A stretch of DNA of 64,000 bases from an uncultured Bacteroidales bacterium (GTDB lineage Bacteria > Bacteroidota > Bacteroidia > Bacteroidales > P3), in the NCBI GenBank assembly GCA_946401725.1, contig CAMIVE010000003.1:28027-92026 (forward strand), given 5' to 3'. The notes under the pieces were generated by a model that worked only from the letters and a program-made list of their open reading frames with translations, was not told where the DNA came from and made no database searches. Shown in pieces: positions 53,588 to 63,410 of this stretch. The position numbers were made by a program, and so were the translations under genes. Within the stretch, counting starts at the first letter, position 1. Each line of letters begins with the position of its first letter.

Positions 53588-54504
53588 TGATTTCTATAAT
53601 CATACCATTATACAATAAGGCATCAACGATCAAAAATACCATCGATTCGGTCCTGTGTCAGACCATACAGGACTTCGAGATAATTGTGGTAAATGACGGT
53701 TCAACCGATGATGGAGTTGAAAGAGTACGAAGCATAAAGGATCCGCGTATTACAGTCATTGAACAAGACAATCAGGGCGTGTCATCTGCACGTAACAGAG
53801 GCGTTATGGAATCAAAGTGCGAGTGGGTGGCTTTTCTGGATGCCGATGACAATTGGAAACCAACGTATTTGGAGACTGTATTAGAATTAATGCAGACATA
53901 TCCCGACTGTTCTGTCTATGCCACAGCATACCAACGATGCAATGCAAATGGCATATTGTCAGACATAAGAATTAACGGCATTGCGAACGATGAAGTTCAG
54001 ATTCTTGACAATTATTTTGAAATTGCCACAAAATCCGATCCTCCAATTCACACATCATCAGTAATAATCCGTAAAGAGTCATTATTGGCGATAGGAGGTT
54101 TCCCAAATGGTGTGCATCAGGGTGAAGATTTGTTGACATGGGCAAGACTGGCATCTAAATACAAAATTGCATACTGCCTAAACCCACAAAGTATTTTTTT
54201 TACCGGGGAAGACTCCCCAATGGACAAACCTAAACGCACACCCGACCCGAATGATCCAGTGGGAAAAGAATTAGAAGAACTATACAACAACAATCCAAAC
54301 ACTACATCCTTAAAACAATACATAGCCCATTGGCATAAGATGCGCGCTTCAATATATCTGAGGCTTCCCAAACAATCAGCCAATTGCCGCAAAGAGGTTG
54401 CCATTGCTTGGAGATGGCACCATAACTACAAACTGATTTTGTACATAATCCTAACCACAATACCCTATCCTTTCAGAATGAAACTATTATCTATAATCTT
54501 TTAA
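53587..54504 (+). CDS. Family 2 glycosyltransferase
   Basis: The product has 305 aa, GT-A fold: IIIPLYNKASTI, VNDGSTDDG, the metal site FLDADD, and GGFPNGVHQGEDLL. An inverting enzyme that adds one sugar of the repeat unit. It overlaps the polymerase gene by one base (TGATG). Confidence 0.93.
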   Translation: MISIIIPLYNKASTIKNTIDSVLCQTIQDFEIIVVNDGSTDDGVERVRSIKDPRITVIEQDNQGVSSARNRGVMESKCEWVAFLDADDNWKPTYLETVLELMQTYPDCSVYATAYQRCNANGILSDIRINGIANDEVQILDNYFEIATKSDPPIHTSSVIIRKESLLAIGGFPNGVHQGEDLLTWARLASKYKIAYCLNPQSIFFTGEDSPMDKPKRTPDPNDPVGKELEELYNNNPNTTSLKQYIAHWHKMRASIYLRLPKQSANCRKEVAIAWRWHHNYKLILYIILTTIPYPFRMKLLSIIF

Positions 54505-54519
54505 CTTATCACAACTATC

Positions 54520-55446
54520 ATGACTCCAATTTGCTTATTTGTTTACAAACGAGTTGAAACCACACGGCAGATGCTGGAATCGCTGAAAGCCTGTCCAGAA
54601 TGTGCCGACAGCGAATTGTATGTCTTTATGGATGAGGCACGCAACGATGACGAAGCCAAACAAGTGGAGGATGTGCGTGCCCTGTTCGATGACATACAAG
54701 GATTCAAGGCGGTATACCCTTTTCCTGCACGTATGAACAAGGGCATGGCCCGATCAGTAATTGACGGTGTGACCGCCGTGTTAAAACAGCATGAAAGCAT
54801 CATTGTGCTGGAGGACGATTTGGTTGTCTCGCCAGATTTCCTTACATTCATGAATGATGCGCTGGATGCTTTCAAGAACAGAGAAGACATTTGGAGCATT
54901 TCCGGATATACCCCCAAGATGGATGGCATTGAAAATCGTGATCCCAAGGGAATATTCCTTGTTCCGCGTGCCCAATGCTGGGGTTGGGCGACATGGGCAG
55001 ACCGCTGGGAGACTGTTGACTGGGAAGTGGACGATTACAAAAGAATCTGTAAGAACAAAGCCATACGCAAAGCTTTCGACCGGGGTGGCAACGATTTGTT
55101 CCGCACCTTGGAGATGGAGCGTAACGAGCGTATAGAATCGTGGGCGGTACGGTGGGCCTATGCAGCTTCCCGACAGAACAAATGGACGGTCAATCCCATG
55201 CTTTCAAAGGTACAGAATATAGGGTTAAAGAGTTCCGAGAGCCATGTGGGCTGGCACGATGAACGGCACCATGTAGAGTTGCAGGGTGCCAGCACCATAA
55301 TTGATGCAAACGTACAAGTCGATGAAGAATTGGTGCAAGCCTTCAAGAAACACCACGACCTATCCATCATCAGCCGCATCGGCTACTTCATGCGCCTCCA
55401 CAACCTCGGCTACGACTTCGTCAAACGCATACTACACAGAAGTTGA
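54520..55446 (+). CDS. Glycosyltransferase, GNT-I-like / family 2 type
   Basis: The product has 308 aa. It starts ICLFVYKRVETTRQML and contains the DxD-type site VLEDDLVVSPDFL and a WGWATWADRW motif, typical of bacterial GNT-I-like transferases in surface-glycan loci. The donor is unknown. Confidence 0.88.
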   Translation: MTPICLFVYKRVETTRQMLESLKACPECADSELYVFMDEARNDDEAKQVEDVRALFDDIQGFKAVYPFPARMNKGMARSVIDGVTAVLKQHESIIVLEDDLVVSPDFLTFMNDALDAFKNREDIWSISGYTPKMDGIENRDPKGIFLVPRAQCWGWATWADRWETVDWEVDDYKRICKNKAIRKAFDRGGNDLFRTLEMERNERIESWAVRWAYAASRQNKWTVNPMLSKVQNIGLKSSESHVGWHDERHHVELQGASTIIDANVQVDEELVQAFKKHHDLSIISRIGYFMRLHNLGYDFVKRILHRS

Positions 55447-55462
55447 TGTGAGAAATTTAAAA

Positions 55463-55490
55463 GAACACGAATCTCACGAATCATCCGAAT
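55463..55490. repeat. Left arm of an inverted repeat around a GxxExxY remnant
   Basis: GAACACGAAT, then CTCACGAATCATCCGAAT; 24 of 28 bases match the complement of the repeat units at 55727-55754 and 55842-55869. Confidence 0.75.
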
Positions 55491-55531
55491 AATTGCTTCA
55501 TCATGATTGTTTTTAAAGAGGAAAGTTATAA

Positions 55532-55651
55532 GATATTGATTCACATCGTGCTCAAGTATACAATTATCTTCGTGCGACAAATATGAAATTAGGTATTCTT
55601 CTCAACTTTGGTTGTCCTGATGAACTAGAACAGTATCGTATTCTATTGTAA
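55532..55651 (+). pseudogene. C-terminal remnant of a GxxExxY family gene
   Basis: The frame ending at TAA 55649-55651 reads SHRAQVYNYLRATNMKLGIL, then LNFGCPDELEQYRILL. The pattern AQ..NYL.AT..KLG.L.NFG...R..L is the end of GxxExxY (PDDEXK_3-like) proteins. Stops and loss of the catalytic part lie upstream. Only about 39 codons remain in frame. Confidence 0.7.
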
Positions 55652-55693
55652 ATAATTGATTGAGGTGTTGTAATTATTTAACAAATAGTTTTT

Positions 55694-55869
55694 AACAAGC
55701 TTTTTGTAATTGAGATTAAATAATAAATTCGTTTGATTCGTGTAATTCGTGTTCAACAAGATCTTGTAATTGAGATTAAAATATTTCATTCGTTTAATTC
55801 GTGTTCAACAAGATTTTTGTAGTTGAGTTAAAAATAAAATAATTCGTTTGATTCGTGTAATTCGTGTTC
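55694..55869 (+). repeat. Three tandem units of about 60 bp
   Basis: Each unit begins AACAAG..TTGTAATTGAG and ends with ATTCGTTTGATTCGTGTAATTCGTGTTC (28-mer at 55727-55754 and 55842-55869; the middle copy at 55788-55806 is 9 bases shorter). The 55447-55892 gap consists of these units, the GxxExxY remnant and the opposite-orientation arm at 55463. Confidence 0.85.
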
Positions 55870-55892
55870 AACATTTTTAAGAATTTTAATTT

Positions 55893-56657
55893 GTGTTTTT
55901 TATCATTTCCAAGATACTGAAATTTCTCGTTTTCCCCCTTACGTGGGTTTTTACGCTCTTCATCCTTTCCTATTTTGTAAAGAAAAAGAAATGGCGTAAA
56001 GGCTTGTTTATTGCCGCCATTGCAGTGCTGTTACTCTTCACCAACAAACCCTTGCTGCAATGGTCACAATATCTAACGACCAAACAGTACTGCCAACAAC
56101 AATTGCCCAAGAAATGCTACAAAGTTGCATTGGTAATGGGTGGATACGGATCAATGAACACCGAGACGGGACAGATGCATTACATCGATGACAGAGGCGA
56201 ACGACTCTGGGAACCCATCCGATTGTATCACAGCGGTTATGTTGAAAAAATACTTATCTCCGGTGACAATTCCATTGCCAAAGATGCCAACGGAAATACT
56301 ACAGCTGATTCATTTCTGAAATTCATGAGTGGTCTTGGCGTACCAGAAAGGGATATCCTCTTAGAACAGCAAGCACGCAACACTAGAGAAAACGCCACCT
56401 ATTCCATTGCCCTACTGGATTCGTTGAAATACAAACCCGAAGAATGTCTCATCGTCACATCGGCCACCCACATGAAGCGTGGTCTGGAATGTTTCGCTGT
56501 AGAAGGATGGACTGTGGACGGATTTGCAGTCAATATTTATCCCAAACCTCATCCAAAATTGTATCAATTCATTCCCAACTGGAAAACCATCGTGGAATGG
56601 CAGGAACTGATGAACGAATGGGTGGGCAACATCATTTATAGAATTGTAGGATACTGA
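55893..56657 (+). CDS. YdcF/SanA-like DUF218 membrane protein
   Basis: The product has 254 aa, with two N-terminal hydrophobic segments (about 3-27, 38-50) and a DUF218 domain: ALVMGGYGS, ILISGDNS, NTRENATYSI and LIVTSATHMKRGL. ElyC/SanA/YdcF proteins affect cell-envelope polymers. The start is probably GTG 55893; the next ATG is past the membrane segments. It overlaps the next gene by one base. Confidence 0.85.
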   Translation: MFFIISKILKFLVFPLTWVFTLFILSYFVKKKKWRKGLFIAAIAVLLLFTNKPLLQWSQYLTTKQYCQQQLPKKCYKVALVMGGYGSMNTETGQMHYIDDRGERLWEPIRLYHSGYVEKILISGDNSIAKDANGNTTADSFLKFMSGLGVPERDILLEQQARNTRENATYSIALLDSLKYKPEECLIVTSATHMKRGLECFAVEGWTVDGFAVNIYPKPHPKLYQFIPNWKTIVEWQELMNEWVGNIIYRIVGY

Positions 56658-57661
56658 TGAAGACTGTCACATTTCTTGTTCCCTGCTATAACGTTGCAAC
56701 ATGCGTTAGCCACTGCATAGACTCAATGCTCGTCAACGAAACACTTGACGACATAGAGATTCTCCTCATTAACGATGGTTCGAAAGACAACACGTTGGAG
56801 GTGCTACATGAATACGAACGTAAATATCCCGATGTGGTACGCGTGATTGACAAAGAAAATGGCGGTTGGGGAACAGCAATCAATCTAGGCATACGTGAAG
56901 CCAAAGGGAAATATTTAAAAGAAGTCGATGCCGATGACTGGGTTTCATCAGAGGATTTAAAAGAATACGTTGATTTCCTAAAAGAAAACGACATAGACTA
57001 TATAGCTACCAACTATACAGAATATTTCAAAGCAACCAATAAATACGAACACCATACCTATCATAAAGACATCTACAACAAGCCGATGTCGCTGAACGAC
57101 TTCTGGGAGAACCACTACAATGCCTGGGACTTCCCCATCCACGCTATCACTTATCGGACACAAGTTTTACGAGACAACGACATCAAAGTCGGCGACCGCT
57201 ATTACGGCGACATAGAATACAACCTCTATCCTCTATCCTTTGTACATTCCATCAGTATACTACCAATCAACATTACTATTTATTTCCGTGGCAGTGATGA
57301 ACAAAGCACCAGTACCGCCGGCTACGCCAAGCACTACAAAGACTATATCATGATGAGTCAACGGCTCACAAACTTTTTCCTGAAACTGCCAAACACGCTG
57401 CACCCAAATCTAAACCACTTTATAGAAACCACCGTTCTAGGCACTCTATTGAAAGCCTATTACATGATGATGTCACCGGTCTATGCCGGAAATGCAGATG
57501 GAATAAGGGCCTGTTTAAAAGACTTTAATCATTGGCTCAAAACAACCGATGTAAAAATATACAATTATTGTGGCTGCCAAAAAAAACATGGCATTGCTTA
57601 CATCAACATTTGGAGAAAAACTGGCATCAATCTTTTAAAATTAAGACTTGGCAAAAAATGA
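56657..57661 (+). CDS. Family 2 glycosyltransferase
   Basis: The product has 334 aa: TFLVPCYNVATC, INDGSKDNTLEV, EVDADDWVS as the metal site and ENGGWGTAINLG. It overlaps the following GT32 gene by 4 bases. Confidence 0.93.
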   Translation: MKTVTFLVPCYNVATCVSHCIDSMLVNETLDDIEILLINDGSKDNTLEVLHEYERKYPDVVRVIDKENGGWGTAINLGIREAKGKYLKEVDADDWVSSEDLKEYVDFLKENDIDYIATNYTEYFKATNKYEHHTYHKDIYNKPMSLNDFWENHYNAWDFPIHAITYRTQVLRDNDIKVGDRYYGDIEYNLYPLSFVHSISILPINITIYFRGSDEQSTSTAGYAKHYKDYIMMSQRLTNFFLKLPNTLHPNLNHFIETTVLGTLLKAYYMMMSPVYAGNADGIRACLKDFNHWLKTTDVKIYNYCGCQKKHGIAYINIWRKTGINLLKLRLGKK

Positions 57662-58386
57662 TTCCCAAAGTTATTCATTATTGTTGGTTCAGTGAGGAAA
57701 AGAAACCTCGTAACATACAACTCTGTATCGACAGTTGGGATAGGGTAATGCCAGACTTTGAAATCAAGTGTTGGAACTCAAAAAGTTTTGATTTTGACAG
57801 TGTGGCCTTTGTACGTGACGCCATGGCCGAAAAAAAATATGCTTTTGCTGCCGACTATGTAAGGTTGTATGCTTTATATACGGAAGGTGGTATTTATCTT
57901 GACTCTGACGTGTTCGTAAAAAGGCCCTTTGATATTTTTCTTTCAGACTCATTTTTTTGCGGTACAGAAGCCTATTGGGTAGATGGAGAACTGAGATATA
58001 GAATGGAACCGGCAATAATGGGAGCAGAAAAAGGGCATCATTTTATAGAACAATGCATGTCATTTTATCAGCATAACCGGTTTTCTTCCTCTACGACCAG
58101 CAAAGAAAACATCATGCCGAAAGTGATAAGCAGATATGCTTTAGAGCATGGCTATCGTTACGAAAACACCAAACAACAATTACAGGATATCACCATTTAT
58201 CCCACATCATACTTTACCAACACACTTCATAAAGACACCTCAAAAGAGGATGAAATTTATGCCATTCATCAAAATGCCGGATCATGGATTGATTACCAAG
58301 ATCGCGGATGGTTGTTTAACTATTGCAGAAAACACAATCTGATGAGTTTTTACCATCGATTAGAGAATTTCCTTAACCGAAAATGA
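57658..58386 (+). CDS. Family 32 glycosyltransferase (capsule-type) 1
   Basis: The product has 242 aa from ATG 57658. It opens MIPKVIHYCWFSEEKKP, with the DXD site GGIYLDSDVFVKR and ADYVRLYALYTEG. This is the short GT32 type of bacterial capsule loci (galactosyl- or mannosyltransferase-like). It is a tandem paralogue of the next gene. Confidence 0.92.
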   Translation: MIPKVIHYCWFSEEKKPRNIQLCIDSWDRVMPDFEIKCWNSKSFDFDSVAFVRDAMAEKKYAFAADYVRLYALYTEGGIYLDSDVFVKRPFDIFLSDSFFCGTEAYWVDGELRYRMEPAIMGAEKGHHFIEQCMSFYQHNRFSSSTTSKENIMPKVISRYALEHGYRYENTKQQLQDITIYPTSYFTNTLHKDTSKEDEIYAIHQNAGSWIDYQDRGWLFNYCRKHNLMSFYHRLENFLNRK

Positions 58387-59089
58387 TTCCGAAGACAATA
58401 CATTATTGTTGGTTCAGCGGAGATCCTTATCCTGATTTGATCAAACGCTGCTTGCGAAGTTGGAAGCGGATGCTGCCAGATTACAGACTTCGATTATGGG
58501 ATGGCAATAGTTTCGACTTTGATAGCGTACCGTACGTCAAAGAAGGCATGGCGGCCAAGCGTTGGGCAGTAGCTTCCGACTATATTCGATTATATGCTTT
58601 ATATACCGAAGGTGGCATTTATTTGGATTCAGACGTAGAAGTCTTAAAATCTTTTGACACTTTTTTAAATAATTCATTTTTTACGGGCACCGAACCATAT
58701 ATAATAAATGACAAGATTTACTATGATTTAGAATGTGCCATAATGGGCTCTGAGAAAGGGCATCCCTTTCTAAAAGAGGCACTGGACTATTACAACATCG
58801 TACATTACACTCCAGAAAATCATATCACCATCTGTCACGCTTTGGTTCCAATTTTGGAAAAATATGGATACACATCCGAAAACAAACTCTACAATCTTTC
58901 TAATGGAGTGACTGTATATCCACTAGACCATATCCACGATAAATATAGCTTCTACGATAAAAGCGCCATCCATTGGTGCCAGGGTTCCTGGTTGGATTAT
59001 CCAGAGAAAAGCCGATTGTATTATTTTTGCCAGCGCAATGGCTTAATGGGATTCTATCATTGGCTTGAACGATTACGAGGTACCAGAAA

Positions 59090-59093
<4 letters not shown>
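58383..59093 (+). CDS. Family 32 glycosyltransferase (capsule-type) 2
   Basis: The product has 236 aa, with the same pattern as its neighbour: MIPKTIHYCWFSGDP, ASDYIRLYALYTEGG, IYLDSDVEV. It overlaps both neighbours by 4 bases. The pair probably arose by duplication and then diverged. Confidence 0.92.
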
Positions 59094-60352
<1,259 letters not shown>

Positions 60353-60376
60353 CGCCAATTCATGTTTAATTTAAAC

Positions 60377-60436
60377 GAACACTAATCTCTCGAATCAAAC
60401 AAATATATATTCGTGCTATTCGTGTAATTCGTGTTC
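60377..60436. repeat. Hairpin made of two facing repeat arms
   Basis: Left arm 60377-60404 and right arm 60409-60436 are complementary at 20 of 28 positions with a 4-nt ATAT loop. Both are versions of the 28-mer found at 55727 and 55842. There is no gene between them. Confidence 0.75.
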
Positions 60437-60445
60437 TAAAAGACA

Positions 60446-61513
60446 GTGCTATTTGTGTTCAACACTAAATCTCTACACCAATACTTTAAGCAACATCCGC
60501 ATTATGTCGGCAAGTTTCTGTCTGACATTTGTCACGTCTGGTGGTGGATTCTGTCAAGGCAAAAAATAGTTGTTCTAACAGCTGAGAGTGGAGGATTGGG
60601 CGACTATCTATGGATCAGAAGTTATTATGCAGCCATCCGTAAGCATTACACTCCCCGAAAATGCAAAATCATCGTAATTGGGATGGTCCAATGGGATCCA
60701 TTTGTTTATGAGTTGGACGCAGACTCAGAAAGAAACCATTTTGACATATACCGTGCATTTGAGTCGCCCGACAACCCATTGAAAGTTGAAGCTGCCTTTT
60801 TCAGATTATTTCACGCGGATGTATATGTTGATTTCCGCGAGAGACACCTAACAGGATTGGTTAAGGCCAAAGCTTACTATTCCGGCAAAGGTTGCAAAGA
60901 CACCAAGGAATACTATGAAACAGCAAACAATAAGGTGATGAACAGTTGGTTTCCTTTGCCAACAAACTTCAAGCACACCCCTCCCCTAATACCAATTACC
61001 GACAAATCACGAAACGATGCACTAGCAAAGCCTTACGTCGTTGTTGTCGAAGGTGGCAACACTCAAGGTAAACTCTCCGAAGAACAAGTTCTAACTATAG
61101 TAAAAGCCATTCTATCACAGGGGTACAACATCTTCTTCAACGGCGACTATAAAAAACTAATAACCAATCAAACATCAAACATCAAACATCAAACATCAAA
61201 CATCATCGACGGCTACACCTATCCTTTGATAGAGTATCCAACCATTGTCAACAATTGTAGATATGTAGTCACTGTAAACACATTCATTTACCATCTTGCC
61301 ATTCAACTTGAGAAACCGTGCATCGTATTAAGTGCCAACGAATATGAGTCTGTCAAGTTGGACGCATCCAATCAAATAATACTCTTCAACAAAGAACTAC
61401 ATCAGGCATACGAAAACAATGCACTGAACAAATATAATTTCAACGATTCAGTTGGATTAAGAGATATAGAAAACGATAGGATTTCAGATGCTATCCGACG
61501 TATAAACGAATGA
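60446..61513 (+). CDS. GT9/heptosyltransferase-like protein with a heptanucleotide repeat
   Basis: The product has 355 aa. It resembles GT9-type transferases: GGLGDYLWIRSYYAA near residue 50, VVVEGGNTQGKLS, and VTVNTFIYHLAIQLEKPCIVL, in place of the usual nucleotide-sugar site. I am not sure of the family. Five ATCAAAC units (61167-61205) encode a repeated TSNIKHQ segment. No ATG exists near the front; GTG 60446 or GTG 60455 is the likely start and lies next to the hairpin repeat. It overlaps the next gene by 4 bases. Confidence 0.75.
   Translation: MLFVFNTKSLHQYFKQHPHYVGKFLSDICHVWWWILSRQKIVVLTAESGGLGDYLWIRSYYAAIRKHYTPRKCKIIVIGMVQWDPFVYELDADSERNHFDIYRAFESPDNPLKVEAAFFRLFHADVYVDFRERHLTGLVKAKAYYSGKGCKDTKEYYETANNKVMNSWFPLPTNFKHTPPLIPITDKSRNDALAKPYVVVVEGGNTQGKLSEEQVLTIVKAILSQGYNIFFNGDYKKLITNQTSNIKHQTSNIIDGYTYPLIEYPTIVNNCRYVVTVNTFIYHLAIQLEKPCIVLSANEYESVKLDASNQIILFNKELHQAYENNALNKYNFNDSVGLRDIENDRISDAIRRINE
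61167..61205 (+). repeat. Heptanucleotide repeat ATCAAAC x5.6
   Basis: Five exact copies and four extra bases inside the coding sequence. Three units (21 bases) encode the 7-residue period seen in the protein. Confidence 0.97.
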
Positions 61514-62412
61514 CTGAAAATATGCTTGTTTCCGTTATAGTAATCACATACAATTCAGCCAAGTATGTATTGCAGACATTGGAAAGTGTCAAACGGCAGA
61601 CATACAGAGACATTGAATTGATAGTCAGCGACGACTGTTCTACAGACGATACAGTTTCAATATGCAATAGTTGGGTTAGCGAAAACAAATCCATTTTCAA
61701 GGATGCTAAAGTAATCCAGACGCCCCAAAATGGCGGAATATGCAGTAACTATAATTACGCACTTAAAAATGCCCGTGGTGAATGGATAAAATACATAGCG
61801 GGAGATGACATACTGGAAGACATTTGCATAGAAAGATTTGTTGCAAACATTAGGTCTGACACATTCTTATACACTTGCATTACCAAACATCTGCAAAACG
61901 AAACGGAAGAAGTTATGCAATATGCGACAAGAGTCCCCAATACGTCAGCTTGGAGACAAGGCCGCTTTATGTTAAAGTATCTGTATGGCATCAACGGTCC
62001 AACGATTTTTGTTGAACGGGAACACTTGATTCAAATTGGAGGCTTCGAAGAGAAATACCCGATGATAGAAGACTGGCCCATAGCCATCAAATTCGCAACA
62101 AAAGGATGGAGAATTGGAATAGTCAACGAAGCGTTAGTGTTTTGGCGCATATATGGCGACAGCATTTCTCACTCCAATTTCTCGTTTGCCATATCCTTAC
62201 GTGAGGCATGGTACGATTACGCAATACGGTATAGTTGGCGTTACATATTGCCATTACACTGTTATCACTATTGGCTCAACCATTGGTTGGTCGGTGATGC
62301 CGACAATGGCAAGAGAAAAAGAATATTAGGCTATTTGTTACGCTGTATAGATTTAGTCAACATCAAACGCAAGTTATTACCAATACCAAAAGAACCATAT
62401 AAAAACATCTAG
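61510..62412 (+). CDS. Family 2 glycosyltransferase
   Basis: The product has 300 aa: VSVIVITYNSAKYV, VSDDCSTDDTVS, NGGICSNYNYALKNARGEW, metal site IAGDDILE, and MIEDWPIAIKFATKGW. Overlaps the previous gene by ATGA; 8 bases separate it from the next. Confidence 0.93.
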   Translation: MTENMLVSVIVITYNSAKYVLQTLESVKRQTYRDIELIVSDDCSTDDTVSICNSWVSENKSIFKDAKVIQTPQNGGICSNYNYALKNARGEWIKYIAGDDILEDICIERFVANIRSDTFLYTCITKHLQNETEEVMQYATRVPNTSAWRQGRFMLKYLYGINGPTIFVEREHLIQIGGFEEKYPMIEDWPIAIKFATKGWRIGIVNEALVFWRIYGDSISHSNFSFAISLREAWYDYAIRYSWRYILPLHCYHYWLNHWLVGDADNGKRKRILGYLLRCIDLVNIKRKLLPIPKEPYKNI

Positions 62413-62420
62413 TCAATACA

Positions 62421-63410
62421 ATGCAACCCAAACTCATCTGCCTGACATCCGTTCTTAATGAAGCTTGGTTTTTGGATCGTTTCCTACAATGCGCCAGCAT
62501 TTGGGCCGACCATATCATCATAGGCGACCAAGGTTCCACCGACGGTTCCGCTGAGATAGCACAGAAATACGAAAAAGTAATATTCATCGATAATCCACGA
62601 ACAGGTGAAATGAATGAGGGCGACTACCGGACGCCTCTATTCGAAAGGGCGCGACAGATTGAGGGGCCCAAGGTACTTATAACCCTCGATGCTGACGAAA
62701 TATTGACTCCAAATTTCGATTCCAAAGAGTGGGACACTATACGTTCGGCAAAACCGGGCACTATTATATCCTTCACACTTCACAACCTGCACCCTAACGG
62801 CACCTACTGGGCATTCGGTGATGCCTACACCGGATACGTAGATGACGGTGAGCCTTTCAAACGAGGACAAATACACGCTCCCAGAACTATTGTTCCGGAC
62901 GGACACGACGTACTGCTGTGCCACGATATATGCATACTGCACTATAAGTTGATGGACTGGAACCGCTATTTGGATCGCAACAGGTGGTACATGTGCTACG
63001 AGAAAGTGTATGGACTAAGCTACCCTATCAGCATCTTCCGTCGTTACCACCAAGTTGACAGCATAGTTAGCAGTCAATGGAAACCATGGGAACCCTGGTG
63101 GAAAGAAAAATACGAAAAACTAGGAATCGATATCACTTCTATCGTCCACCAACAAAATCCGATGTGGGACAAGCAGGTGATAGCCTACATGATAGAGCAT
63201 GGAGCATCCTACTTCCGCCACCTCAACATCTGGGATGTCAACTGGGAAGAAAAAGCTCAGAAATTAGGTATTACGCATGAAAAATCGTTACGCGATCCTC
63301 GCCGTAAGTGGGAGAAAGCTGTCAACCGTTGGCTTATAAGCACTCAAGCTAAACAATATACGACCAGCGTACACCTGATTGAAAAAATACTGATGAAGAT
63401 TTACAGATGA
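62421..63410 (+). CDS. Family 2-type glycosyltransferase
   Basis: The product has 329 aa: ICLTSVLNEAWFLDRFL, IIGDQGSTDGSAEIA, ITLDADEILTP as the DxD site and a Trp-rich C-terminal half (WKPWEPWWKEKYE). This group resembles WaaE/KdtX-like transferases. The sugar is unknown. Overlaps the next gene by 4 bases. Confidence 0.88.
   Translation: MQPKLICLTSVLNEAWFLDRFLQCASIWADHIIIGDQGSTDGSAEIAQKYEKVIFIDNPRTGEMNEGDYRTPLFERARQIEGPKVLITLDADEILTPNFDSKEWDTIRSAKPGTIISFTLHNLHPNGTYWAFGDAYTGYVDDGEPFKRGQIHAPRTIVPDGHDVLLCHDICILHYKLMDWNRYLDRNRWYMCYEKVYGLSYPISIFRRYHQVDSIVSSQWKPWEPWWKEKYEKLGIDITSIVHQQNPMWDKQVIAYMIEHGASYFRHLNIWDVNWEEKAQKLGITHEKSLRDPRRKWEKAVNRWLISTQAKQYTTSVHLIEKILMKIYR

Noticed and set aside
55694..55869. 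Tandem repeats as a CRISPR array
   Set aside because: Only three units, spacers are also repeated, and no cas genes are near.
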